64,000 bases of DNA from Whitmania pigra (GCA_021613335.1 JAJTWR010000272.1:1015001-1079000), one strand, 5' to 3'; positions 33,715-45,896 are shown, counted from the stretch's first letter. Program-made: numbers and translations. The notes: generated from the sequence alone by a model not told the origin.

Positions 33715-36700
33715 ATGGAGGATATCATCATCGATGCACTACAAGATCTACAGTAAGAATTATTTATTTACTTACGTTAATTTACAAAATCACATATTCA
33801 TTCAATGTCGGCTTTCTACTGAAGCATGATGCGGCTGTTTTTTAGAATTAGCGTAACACCGGACTCTGGCAGTTTTACCAACTAAATTTTAAGCGAAAGA
33901 CGGCTAATAGTGATTGTTGATTAATTTTTGAGTAAAATATTAATTTTAGGATATATGTAAATTATACATTGAGAATAATAGATGTGATGGCGATTTATCG
34001 GAGGTTTTTGTAATTAACGAAATGTACTAATTTTACAAACATAAGCAACGTTAAGCACTGAAATAGAAGTGCTTCAGAGCACAAGAGCATACATCCATTA
34101 CTTAATCATTTGTAACCTTTTCAATTAAACTATACTTGAAACTTTGTGTGTTTGATATTATTTGAAAATGCTTGAAGACAAACCAAAAATCATTGTCACT
34201 ATTAGTTGATGTATTCCACAAAAAAAAACATAAATGAAAATATGTTTTAGGTTAGGTCTACAAGGAATTTACTTGCTCATGCATGAAGTTGTGTACTCTA
34301 TAAGCCTGCATTCAAAGGCATGAACTCTCAAAATCCTAATTGAGTGATAAATAGTTTGACACTAGAAAAATCCACAAATTGTTAATAAATCATGCAATAA
34401 GCACTCAAACCAAACTCCTCCAACAGACAAATATTAATAAATATTTTGTCGAAATCAGATATTGCATTCAATATTGAATCGTATTCAATGCTAAAATTTG
34501 CTGATAATTAGTTCATAATTAGCATGATGAATATTAAACGACTACCTTCACCTTAAAAAGATACACAGGGGTTGGGAGCAGGGAAAAGCTGGACAGCCTC
34601 CTAGAGGAGCCTCTGACTGTTGAATATTCAAAACTTGTGGAATGGTTGACCTCCGAACTGGCAAAACAGGTCAATCTCGAAGAACATGTCGGCGCCGTAT
34701 CAGGTCGCGCGCTGTTTTTGAACAAATTTATTAATAATTAAATTTCAATGTTGGTTCTTATAAATTAATTAAAATAAATAAATCGTTATCGACGTGTTTT
34801 CGTGAGGTTGGATGTGTAATTTGTATCGCTTTGAGAACTGTAGCGAAAGGAATGTGAATATTCAATTGGTTGACAAATGCTAAATAATTAATTGTAAATG
34901 CATATTTTCAGTAATTTGTGTGAATAAATAATATTTTACCTTCAGGAGCTGGTGATTCAGAGAACTTTGTCATGGAGCTCAGTGGATTCCTCAGGGAATA
35001 TGGTGGAATATTTGTTTAATTATTTAATTAGTTATTTAATATTTGTTTATTTTCTTATCTATTTGGTTATTTAATATTCTCATCATTCGTGATCTACTTA
35101 TTTTTACGTTTAATTGAACGAAATATTAATCAATTCGTTAACAAAAAACGATTCCAAATCGGCAGGTGGTTACATACCTCAAGTCCTGTTGGACGGACCG
35201 ATGAACAAGCGCTTGGAGAGCCGAGAAAACAAGGTCTGCCTGCTCGACTTTTTGATCTCCGAGCTTCAGGCGGTCAGACTCGTGGCCGTTGAAAAACCTC
35301 ACCTGCTTCCTAAAACTGCCAAGAAAGAAGTTGTAAGTTTATTATTATTAATATTATTATTATTAATGTTATTATTATTTCTATTATCATTATTACCTAA
35401 AACTGCCAAGAAAACAGTCTTGTTGGCATATTTCTGTCGAGGTCGAATGTCATTTTTAAGCATCTATTTGTCTCTTCGTGGGATTAGTTTATCTCGACGT
35501 TATGGTTCATTTAATCGTTCATCGCCACAATTTTTTATTTCGTTTATCGGGTAATGTAATGTTGCACGCATCTTATTAGGTGATGATAAGTAATTTATTT
35601 ACAGTAAGTTATTTCAAGGTAAAATTATTTAAATGTTTCGAATGCCACGACAATCGGTTATTTTTGTTATTTCAGAAGGAATCCTCGCCAGCCAACCTGC
35701 TCAAGGAGCTTCTCACTCGACTCAGTTTTCCGAAACCACCGGAGGGAATCAACTTCTACCAGATCTTCAGCAAAGTTGAGAGCAAAGTAATCCCCGGATG
35801 AACATTTTAATCGAGTTTTCTTAGTTTGGTTTTTATTTGCTTCGACTTTTTTATTTTAAGCTGGCGACGTCGTAAACATTTACGTAATAATTCGTTCACA
35901 TTTACTCGTGATAAAAGAATGTAACGATTTTAGCAGTTACACCATAACTTCGGATTTCAGATCAAAGACATCGTGTCAAAAATCGAGGTCGCCCACATGA
36001 GCAAGCCCCTCCTGAAAGCCACCCTCTCCGCGAAGCAGTGGGAGGAAATAAATTACATCTACGAGGCCCTCAAAGCCGAGTACGAGACGAGGAGGAACAT
36101 GCTGCTCATCCGTCTCGACGTCACCATCCAGTCGTTCAAGTGGGCCAAGAAAGTGGGTTTTCCTTAGACTTTTTTTGAAGCCCAGTGGGGCCCGAGGCCT
36201 TTTTTACTTTTCCTACGAAAAATGCTGTGTTAAATTAAATTATTATTAAATTAATTATTTTGATAATTGTTAAATTAAATTATTATTAAATTAATTATTT
36301 TGATAATTGTTAAATTAAATTATTATTAAATTAATTATTTAATTAAATTATGAATGATGTCACCATAATTGAACCGCTCGTGCATGACATGATTATCTTC
36401 GACAGAATGAAGATAAAGTCACAGAAACGTATTGTAAATATCAGGAGAGGCTCAACAAGGACTACGAAGTTTCCATTGCCAGTATTCTTGCTGCTCGAGA
36501 AGGTCTGCAATGTCCTATGAATTTGCTTTAAAATCATTAATTTCAAATTGTTATTTATTGTGAAGAATTAAGTCTTAAAATAAATAAGATTCAAGTCTTA
36601 AAGTAATCAACTTTATGCAATATCTTTTGAATATTCAAATGAGGCATGTCCTTGCTTTTCCTTGAAGATATTCTAAAAATAGAGAAGACGAGCAGTGGAG

Positions 36701-37811
36701 TGTCCAGAGAAAGGACGAAATGCAGCATCAACAGACATCTCATCGGGAAGGTAAAGATGTTAATAATAATAATCATAACCACAATCATAACAATGCGTTT
36801 TCATTTCCATGATTTTTGGACAATTGTTAAATTTTGTTCGTTTGTTTAAAAAAACTCTTTATTTTTTTAATTTTTTTTTTTTTAAAAGGTGCCCGACAGA
36901 GGGGGCCGTGCCTACGAACTCGAACCTCCTCCCCCTGAAATGCCGTCCTTCCAGCAGAGGCAACAACAACCGTCTCAACAGAGCTTTGGAGGTAGAAGGA
37001 GAAAATAAAATATGCGTAATGTAGCATTTAATAAAATAATACGTTAGTAACATAATAAATTGCCCTTAAGATGTGATGTAATGAAATAATACATAAATAA
37101 CATTTGCCCCTAATAATAATAATAAGTAAAGTAATAAAATAGTACGTAAATAACATTAAGCCATTTTGAGTCGACTTGGCGGCTCACGTTGATGCTTCTT
37201 AATGTGGCATGTTTTCAGGAGGCGGAAGAGGAAAAGCAGACGGCGGTCGAGGGGGGTTCGACAGAGTCAAGGGAGGATGGAACGACAATCGCAACAGCCA
37301 GGGCGGAGCGGGTCAGGATGGCTACGGGGGTCACGGAGGCCATGGTGGGGGGAGAGGAGGAGGGCGAGGAGGAGCAGGAGGAGGGCAGTGGGGCTACAAC
37401 ACCCAGTATGATTCGCAGCAGTCCAACAATCCGGCCTCGAACTTCTTCGGCGGAGGCAGTGCCGCGAGCAATCAGGATTCCAGGCAGAACTACGGAGGAG
37501 AGCAAAATGGCGGTTACTATAGCTACGGCGGTCAAGGTGGATACGGAGGAGGTGCAGGTGGTCAAGGTGGATACGGAGGAGGAGGGGGTGGTGGTTATGG
37601 TGGTGCGCCAGGTGGACGCGGGGGTTATGGTGGCGGAGGAGGAGGAGGTGGTGGGGGCTACGGTGGTGCACCAGGTGCCCCAGGTGGAGGTTATGGCAGA
37701 GGACAGTTTTACCAACACGACGACCGGACATCGGACGGTAGAGGAGGCCGTGGTGGAAGAAGAGGAGGCAGAGGTGGTAGGGGAGGTGGTGGTGGTGGTG
37801 GTCGCTACTGA
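33715..37811 (+). CDS. FAM98: FAM98 family protein of the tRNA-ligase complex
   Basis: Ten exons join in phase to 527 residues: 33715-33752, 34561-34703, 34946-35002, 35166-35332, 35676-35786, 35961-36152, 36406-36502, 36668-36750, 36889-36991, 37219-37811. The start MEDIIIDALQDLQY, LVEWLTSELAKQVNLEEHV, NKVCLLDFLISELQA, RLDVTIQSFKWA and VPDRGGRAYELEPPPPEMP follow FAM98A/B order. The last exon encodes about 195 residues of Gly-rich RGG-type tail, as in FAM98A. FAM98 proteins sit in the RTCB-DDX1-CGI-99 tRNA splicing ligase complex and bind RNA. The acceptor at 34561 was chosen over a nearer AG because only it keeps frame. The Gly-rich exon produces long antisense ORFs that are not genes. Confidence 0.93.
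36231..36340. repeat. 40-bp tandem repeat in FAM98 intron
   Basis: Two full copies and one partial copy of a 40-bp AT-rich unit. The copies are identical, so the array is young. Confidence 0.9.
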
Positions 37812-38239
37812 GGCCCCAAAAAGCAGTGTTATAAAATAGTCATATCTCTGAGTTAAACGTCAGTCTCCATCTGATAATTCGGAGTTTGCATTGGTCTCTG
37901 TTATGTTTAATTCTCGTCTCAACTACATTGAGTCGACGAACTTGTATAGATTAATAAATTACGTTTTGCTATGTCATCGTTTGTGATTTATCGAATGACG
38001 AGTGAAATTGTGCCTGCGGTCGTCATGAATTAGGGATGGGGTCAAACATCCGCGGTTGGATTTGGCTAGTTCAATTTAAGGTAACAAATGAAATTCACAA
38101 TTATGAACATCATTTTAATGTTAACATGTTCCGTCATGTTCCAAGTTGTTAACTGAAGATTATGGACAATAATACTGCTACAGTGCACAATATAGTTTCA
38201 TTAATATCTTTAATCAAGTTGAATGGCTTTCCACAAGTG
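37812..38239. other. FAM98 3' UTR and LRR copy 1 3' flank
   Basis: The FAM98 stop is at 37811 and a possible AATAAA lies near 37953. From about 37832 the sequence is shared with 41993 onward. No extra exon is visible. Confidence 0.6.
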
Positions 38240-41200
38240 CTAAACAACTGGACGTGTCATCTTGTACAGCTGTGAAATGGATGAGTTAGGATTCAAGGCG
38301 ATGTAACCCTTCTTATAATCTATTAAGGGCTGATGCTTGAACTGAATGACCATAAATTTTAGATTGTTATTATGATTACAAATAGGTTTCATTAAAACAA
38401 ACTGATTATTTACCAGTTTAACGAAATGGCGTTCCATGTCTTCTAACTTTTCCTTAAATATGAAAATATATTTCGGTTAATTTTATTTATTCAATGCAAA
38501 TATGTTTGTGAATATGTCAAAATATCATACTTTAAATCTCTTATCTTCACAAATTTGCAAGCTGGTAAGTAGATTGGTCATTTTACTGCAATAAAAATAA
38601 ATAAAATGATTTATTGCAATCGAATTAAAATCATCGTATATTAATTATACTAACATTACAAAGTCATGACTCCAAATATCCTTAAATCCTGTTATAGCAT
38701 CCCTTGAAAATATAATCAAAGTACCCACATAGAACGTATTTTAATTTAATCAACTTTAATATATTATCAATTCGTTTAATTATGAACTAACACGCAATAT
38801 ATCACATGAAAGAGACCCCACATTATGTGGTCCAGAATTCCCTGAAATATAAATTGCGTTTAATGGCAATACTTTAGTATTAACGATGTCTTAATAGGCA
38901 ATCAGAACCAAGATAAAAAAAGATTTCATAGCAACTGATTATCAGGTTACAGCTCGTAATAAATTCTAAGAATATTATAAAATAATTATTATAAAATCCA
39001 TAAACCTTCTCAATTTTCCTAATCTCACAACCGGCAAACAGAACTGACATGTCTTTGTTTTTAAGCGACGCGGTCGACAACAATTCCATAAAATAAAGGG
39101 TTTTTGTTAAGTATCTGTGAAAACAAGAGGAATAGTCCATGGATTTCAAATATGATTGAAAATACCCGACTGATCCCCTCTAAACAATAACAAATTAAAA
39201 TTAAATATTCAAATTATCGCACTAAAATATTCAGATTTTATTACATTCTTGGCCAATTGATTAAACCTTTCAGAAACTACTACAGAACCATAACCAGTAC
39301 CAGCGTAATTCAACTTTTTACCATTTAGCGATCTCAACGATCTCAATTCACATCTGCTCAATAAGGAAACAAAGGATTATTTAGAGTCCAAAAACTCTTT
39401 AAGTACGAAAAGATCAGCAGTCATCTTACATCAGTTCATCTACAGGAAGAGTCAGGTTTTCAAGCTTAGGCAGTACTTTCACGAGACTCAGTCCAGGAGG
39501 AACTGATCGTAAGTCTAACGTTCTAAAATAACAAAATTTAGATCAAAAGCAAAGTTGGATAAATTGTTAAAACGCCTTACCGCAGATTTTTTAGATGGTC
39601 GATGGAGTTCAACTTTTTACAAATGTCCTCATCCTCAATGGTTAGTGATTCTAAATTTTTGAGTACTTTCAAGGAATCGGTAAATTTCATAATCAAATGC
39701 AATTCCTCCTCATTTTTATATAATGAGTAATCGAATTCAAAAATACAAAGTTTTTTCAAGGATTCAGAACACGATGACAAATCGAATCTTTGGAGAAGTT
39801 GAAGAGGTACTGCAGAGAGATCAATGGAAAGAACTTTCAACTTCGTAAATTTTATTGAAGCTTGGTCGAGATGTTTATGTAAAACACTGTGAAAAAAAAA
39901 TTATTAATTAAAATCCAGTTAGCGACGTGGTTATTATAATAATAAACTTTGTCTGATCCGACGGATAATTATATATTTGACACAGATTTTAATCATGACG
40001 TTAAATAAATAACTTTTAAAGGAATAACTTTTGAAAAATAAAATTTCCAACAGTGAAAAAAAAGTTCTTGGTTACCACTGACTTTAACAGGACAAAATAG
40101 AAATTAATCATATAAAAAAGTATTTGAAATAATTATTTAATAATCAGAATATAAACTGAATACAAATATGAAGTTACCATGTGAAATTTAATTATTCAGT
40201 TAAAGGAGCAACTTTATTGCGAAATAATATTTTAAATATTTAATGCGGTAATAGTTACTAACTACTTCGTAAATTTTATTAAAGCTTGGTCGAGATGTTT
40301 ATGTGAAACACTGTGAAATACAATAAAATATTATTAATTAAAATCCAGTTAGCGACGTGGTTATTATAATAATAAACTTTGTCTGATCCGACGGATAGTT
40401 ATATATTTGACACAGATTTTAATCATGACGTTAAACTAATAACTTTTGAAAAATAAAATTTCCCACATTGAAAAAAAAGTTCTTCGTGTACCACTGACTT
40501 TAACAGGACAAAATAGAAATTAATCATATAAACAAGTATTTGAAATAGTTACTTAATAATCAGATTATAAAATGTATACAAATACGAAATTACAATATGA
40601 AATTTAATTATCCAGTTAAAAGAGCAACTTTATTGCAAAATAATATTTTAAATATATAATGTGGTAATAGTTACTAACTATTTTTCGAAATCATAACCAA
40701 TCTCAAGAACTTCGATGGTTGAAGAAAACTTTTCTATGACTTTAAACATGGGATCTGTCAAACGTTGCACTAGAAAACTCAATCGCTTTATTGGAAAATT
40801 GGACTTTGCAATTTGTAACACATCATCAGGTGTCAATGCCCTCCTCCTTATGTCAATGTTCACCCAGTTTAGAAATTCTCTACTTGACAAGCAAGCTATC
40901 AAGGACTTGTGGGGTATTATCCAACACATTTCATGGCTTTTATCTTGTATGTCTTCAAACAAGCCCGGTGGTAGGCAAATATGTTTCATTACCTCTTTTG
41001 CTAATTAAGAAAATTAGTCATTTTTATTTCACAGAGTTCGTTAATTGAATTTTGCCAATAAAAGTCAACTGAGTATATTATAAAAGTATTACAAATGGCA
41101 TGAATAAAATTCAATTATTTCATGAATTAAGCAAAATTAATTATTAAACGTCTCGTCAAACCTCTTCCATTTCCAAAAAATATTCTGTCAAAATTGACCA

Positions 41201-41246
41201 CAGTACTCTCTAAGAGGCAGTCCCTCAAACTTTTAACTTTTCCCAT
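38240..41246 (-). CDS. Leucine-rich-repeat protein, possible shortened ZYG11/ZER1 relative, copy 1
   Basis: Ten exons join in phase to 484 residues: 41162-41246, 40679-41000, 39581-39886, 39430-39522, 39245-39353, 39006-39179, 38792-38841, 38655-38702, 38531-38585, 38240-38452. The N-terminal part (VKSLRDCLLES, then LPPGLFEDI) resembles the VHL-box entry of ZYG11/ZER1 substrate receptors. Next come leucine-rich repeats (FTKLKVLSIDLS, LKNLESLTI, LKNLRTLDLRSVPPGL, LPKLENLTLPVD). The C-terminal half is helical, with GILDHIMWG (GILAHIM in copy 2) recalling a motif in the ARM repeats of that family. At 484 residues it is much shorter than ZYG11B, so most ARM repeats would be missing. A CUL2 adaptor role is a guess; LRR protein is the safe call. 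Confidence 0.6.
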
Positions 41247-42707
41247 TGCACTTTTTGTTTGATGATGGCAGAAGAAATAATTATTACGAACCTGAAAACG
41301 ATGCGGTATACTTTATGTTAAAATATTTAATTCAACAAAAATTACTATTGTATTAAATAAGACGCCTTAAGATGTAGGCTCTTTTTTAAAGTTTTAATCT
41401 GGCGATGCACTTTAAGTTTTTAGTGCATGGCCTAACGGTTAAGGCTGCGTCTCTCACGATGGCAGTACGGGGTTCAAACCCCGCTGCGGGAACACCGTCC
41501 TAATCATCTAGATATGCAACGGACGTTAATAAAACATTACTTTTTTTAAAGTTTTTAGTACTACAAAGCCAATTTCCGAAATTTAGAACCTAGAACTAAA
41601 TTCATGATTAAACGTACAGCTTGTTCTTGGTAAGATTTTAAATGTTATGTTCGTAACTCGAAGACGTTTTAGTCTTGTAAGCTTATTGAATTAAACTAAG
41701 AGCAGGTGTATCACCAAATATACCTGTCAAATTGCCAATGGCGGTCAGGTCTTTATTGGTCGTGAGAGTATGTGTTTATTGAAAATTTTAATAAAATTAA
41801 CATAAATATTTAAGCAAAAAATAAGAAAAACTTAAAATATTTAATAAAATCAGAATCTTATTAACATTCCTATTCTAATTGCACTCATGTTTACAATTGT
41901 ATTTATCGCTCAACTGAATAAACATTTGTGTGCTTTATTTTTGGCAAAGAATAAACTGAAGAAATATATCAGAAAAAACAGTATCGACGTGTGGTAAAAT
42001 AGTCATATCTCGGAGTTAAACGTCAGTCTCCATCTGATAATTCGGAGTTTGCATTGGTCTCTGTTATGTTTAATTCTCGTCTCAACTACATTGAGTCAAC
42101 GAACTTGTATAGATTGATAAATTACGTTTTGCTATTTCATCGTTTGTGAAACTGTGCCTGCAATCCTCGGATGGGGTAAAACATCCCGTGATTGGATTTG
42201 GCTGTGTGTTCGTCATGTTCCGAGGTTTTGAGTAATACTGAATTTTTGGCCATGGATGCCATTTCGGGGTGTATCCATCCCACAACATCTCTGGATAACT
42301 TTGTTTTTCATCCAAAGTCGGGAGAGGTCAAGACGATATCATTTCCGAAAGTTCTGGTAGTTTGTTCGTCTAACGGATTATAGGATGAATGTTACCTGAC
42401 GACACTACATAATGAGGATTGGGTGCTTTCAATTCTTCAATTTCAAACGTGTGAGCAATAGCCACAATGCACAACACCAACCACCCCCGCAATTGCAATA
42501 GTTTCTCTTACCATTTACGAACATTATGTTTTGTAGTTCAATTTAAGGTAACAAATGAAATTCACAATTATGAACATCATTTTAATGATAACATGTTCCG
42601 TCATGTTCCAAGTTGTTAACTGAAGATTATGGACAATTAATACCACTACGGTTCACAATATAGTTTCATTAATATCTGTAATCAAGTTGAATGGCTTTCC
42701 ACAAGTG
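41247..42707. other. Spacer between LRR copies with duplicated RIOK1 leader and FAM98 UTR
   Basis: 41630-41985 matches the RIOK1 upstream region at 45449-45893. 41993-42205 matches the FAM98 3' UTR. Between 42205 and 42537 lies an insert of about 335 bp missing from the first copy. On the minus strand it reads as broken coding-like pieces (for example WLVLCIVAIAHTFEIEEL) with stops and a possible G-run frameshift. No intact gene is supported. Confidence 0.5.
41425..41548 (+). mobile_element. Full-length tRNA-derived SINE
   Basis: The head carries an A box (TGGCCTAACGGTTAAGGC) and a B box (GGTTCAAACCC) with its hairpin, so it derives from a tRNA gene. The tail ends ATGCAACGGACGTTAATAAAAC. The 11-bp target duplication AAGTTTTTAGT lies at 41414-41424 and 41549-41559. 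There is no proper acceptor stem at the right place for a working tRNA. It is the best reference copy of this family in the window. Confidence 0.85.
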
Positions 42708-45700
42708 CTAAACAACTGGACGTGTTATCTTGTACAGCTGTGAAATGGATGAGTTAGGATTCAAGGCGATGTAACCCTTCTTATAATCTATTAAGGGCTG
42801 ATGCTTGAACTGAATGACCATAAATTTTAGATTATTATTATGATTACAAATAGGTATCATTTAAATAAACTGATTATTTACCAGTCTAAAGAAATGGCGT
42901 TCCATGTCTTCTAACTTTTCCTTAGATATGAAAATATAATTCTGTTAATTTTATTTATTCAATGCAAATATGTTTGTGAATATGTCAAAATATCATACTT
43001 TAAATCTTTTATCTTCACAAATTTGCAAGCTGGTAACTAGGTTGGCCACTTTACTGCAATAAAAATAAATAAAATGATTTATTGCAAAAGAATTAAAATC
43101 GTATATTAATTATACTAACATTATAAAGTCATGACTCCAAATATCCTTAAATCCTGTTATAGCATCCCTTGAAAATATAATCAAAGTACCCATATAGAAT
43201 ATATTTTAATTTAATCAACTTCAATATATTATCAATAAAAGCAGAATTCGTTTAATTATGAACTAACACGCAATATTCCACATCAAAGAGACCCCACATT
43301 ATGTGGGCCAGAATTCCCTGAAATATAAATTGCGTTTAATGGCAATACTTTAGTATTAACGATGTTTTAATAGGCAATCAGAACAAAGATAAAAAAAGAT
43401 TTCATAGCAACTGATTATCAGGTTACAGCTCGTAATAAATTCTAAGAATATTATAAAATAATTATTATAAAATCCATAAACCTTCTCGACTTTCCTAATC
43501 TCACAACCGGCAAACAGAACTGACATGTCTTGGGTTCGATACGACCCGGTCGACAACGTTCCCATAAAATAAAAGGTTTTTATTACGTATTTGTAAAAAC
43601 AAGAGGAATAGTCCATGGATTTCAAATATGATTGCAAATCCTCGGCTGATCCGATCTAAACAATAACAAATTAAAATTAAATATTCAAATAATCGCACTA
43701 AAATATTCAGATTTTATTACATTCTTGGCCAATTGCTTTACATTTTCTGGAACATCTTCTGCAAAACCAAAACCAGCATAATTCAATTTTTTTCCATTTA
43801 GAGATTTCAATTCACGTCTGCTCAATAAAGAAAGAAAAGGATTATTTAGAGTCCAAAAACTCTTTAAGTACGAAAGATCAGCGGTCATCTTACATCAGTT
43901 TATTTCGAGGAAGAGTCAGGTTTTCAAGCTTAGGCAGTATTTTCACGAGACTCAGTCCAGGAGGAACTGATCGTAAGTCTAACGTTCTAAAATAACAAAA
44001 TTTAGATCAAAAGCAAAGTTGGATGAATTGTTAAAACGCCTTACCGGAGATTTTTTAGATGCTCAATGGAGTTCAACTTTTTACAAATGTCCTTATCCGC
44101 AACGGTGAGAGATTCCAAATTTTTGAGTACTTTGAAGGAATCGATAAATTTCATAATCAAATGCAAATCCTCCTCGTTTTTATCTGATGAGTGGATGAAT
44201 CCAAAAATACAAAGTTTCTTCAAAGATTCAGAACACAACGACAAATCAAATCTTTGGAGAAGTTGAAGAGGTACTGCAGAGAGATCAATGGAAAGAACTT
44301 TCAACTTCGTAAATTTTATCAAAGTTTGGTCGAGATGTTTATATGAAACACTGTGAAATAAAATAAAATATTATTAATTAAAATCCAGTTAGCGACATAG
44401 TTATTATAATAATAAAGTTTGTCTGATCCAACGGATAGTTATATATTTGACACAGGTTTTAATCATGAAGCTAAACAAATAACTTTTAAAGGAATAACTT
44501 TTGAAAAATAAAATTTCCAACATTGAAAAAAAAGTTCTTGGTGTACCACTGACTTTAACAGGACAAAATAGAAATTAATCATATAAAAAAGTATTTGAAA
44601 TAATTATTTAATAATCAGATTATAAAATGTATACAAATACGAAATTACAATATGAAATTTAATTATCCAGTTAAAAGAGCAACTTTATTGCAAAATAATA
44701 TTTTAAATATATAATGTGGTACAAAAGTGATAACTGCCCCTATTCTAGCCCCTTTTTGGGGATATTTTGTAAAGTCGATTAAAAATTACTAACTCTAAAT
44801 CTTCGAAATCATAACCAATCTCAAGAACTTCGATGGTTGAAGAAAACTTTTCTATGACTTTAAACATGGGATCTGTCAAACGTTGCACTAGAAAACTCAA
44901 TCGCTTTATTGGAAAATTGGACTTTGCAATTTGTAACACATCATCAGGTGTCAATGCCCTCCTCCTTATGTCAATGTTCACCCAGTTTAGAAATTCTCTA
45001 CTTGACAAGCAAGCTATCAAGGACTTGTGGGGTATTATCCAACACATTTCATGGCTTTTATCTTGTATGTCTTCAAACAAGCCCGGTGGTAGGCAAATAT
45101 GTTTCATTACCTCTTTTGCTAATTAAGAAAATTAGTCATTTTTATTTCACAGAGTTCGTTAATTGAATTTTGCCAATAAAAGTCAACTGAGTATATTATA
45201 AAAGTATTACAAATGGCATGAATCAAATTTAATTATTTCATGAATTAAGCAAAATTAATTATTAAACGTCTCGTCAAACCTTTTCCATTTCCAAAAAATA
45301 TTCTGTCAAAATTAACCACAGTACTCTCTAAAAGGCAGTCCCTCAAACTTTTAACTTTTCCCATTGCACTTTTTGTTTGATGATGGCAGAAGAAATAATT
45401 ATTACGAACCTGAAAACGATGCAATATACTTTAAGTTAAAATATTCCTGGGAAGATTTCAAATGTTATGTTCGTAACTCGAAGACGTGTTAGTCTTGTAA
45501 GCTTATTGAATTAAACTAAAGCAGGTGTACCTACGTATCTCAGCGTAGTTTTTATCCAGAAAAACCGAAAACAGTCTGAGTCTCAGTTTACCGCTTCTTC
45601 AACTATTAAAAGTTAATCGCGACTCAACACCAAAGAGACCTATCAAATTGCCAATGGCGTTCAGGTCTTTATTGGTCGTGAGAGTATGTGTTTATTGAAA

Positions 45701-45893
45701 ATTTTACTCAAATTAACATAAATATTTAAGCAAAAAATAAAAAAATTTAAAATATTTAATAAAATCAGAATCTTATTAACATGCTTATTATTCTCATTGC
45801 ACTCATGTTTACAATTGTATTTATCGCTCAACTGAATAAACATTTGTGAGCCTTTTTTTGGCAAAGTATAAACTGAAGAAATATATCAGAAAA
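41993..45893. repeat. Tandem duplicated block carrying LRR copy 2
   Basis: Second copy of 37832-41990. It ends four bases before the RIOK1 start codon. The stretch 44810-45240 is almost identical to 40690-41120, far more similar than the rest of the block. Confidence 0.85.
42861..45364 (-). CDS. Leucine-rich-repeat protein, copy 2, C-terminally truncated
   Basis: The exons mirror copy 1: 45280-45364, 44794-45118, 44045-44350, 43894-43986, 43721-43817, 43482-43655, 43268-43317, 43120-43167, 42999-43053 and the start of the last exon, 42861-42920. In that last exon the copy 1 codons for QFVLMK are QFI followed by TAA (42861-42863), so the product is 430 residues. Copy 1 keeps 51 more codons, and their remnant continues to 42708. 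The truncation removes the tail YKKGYIALNPNSSISQLYKM. The rest is open. The exon with LPPGLFEDI is one codon longer at its 3' end and otherwise the same protein as copy 1. The exon at 43721 is 12 nt shorter than in copy 1. It may be an active shorter paralogue or an early pseudogene. Confidence 0.6.
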
Positions 45894-45896
45894 AGC
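45365..45896. promoter_or_regulatory. LRR copy 2/RIOK1 divergent upstream region
   Basis: A gap of 532 bp between opposite start codons. A near-copy lies at 41270-41990, where it faces the duplicated FAM98 UTR instead of RIOK1. Which part drives which gene cannot be read. Confidence 0.5.

Larger units (their letters stand above)
37832..41990. repeat. Tandem duplicated block carrying LRR copy 1
   Basis: The block runs from the FAM98 3' UTR (AAAATAGTCATATCTC) to sequence matching the RIOK1 5' leader (AACTGAAGAAATATATCAGA). It is repeated head to tail at 41993-45893. This copy has extra sequence at about 41325-41628 containing a SINE, and an internal duplication of about 420 bp (39850-40255 and 40263-40680). 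Confidence 0.85.

Noticed and set aside
37215..37731. Long minus-strand ORFs (154 and 167 codons) opposite the FAM98 last exon
   Set aside because: They are mirrors of the Gly-rich RGG exon. Their Thr/Ser- and His/Leu-rich translations follow from codon complementarity, and the plus-strand exon fits FAM98 exactly.
39354..39429. Frameshift or stop in LRR copy 1 relative to a longer ORF in copy 2
   Set aside because: The stretch is a short intron in both copies (GTAAGATG to GAGCAG). The ORF reading through it in copy 2 is accidental.
41425..41500. Possible tRNA gene
   Set aside because: The A and B boxes are present, but there is no acceptor stem pairing and the sequence is flanked by a target duplication and followed by a SINE tail.
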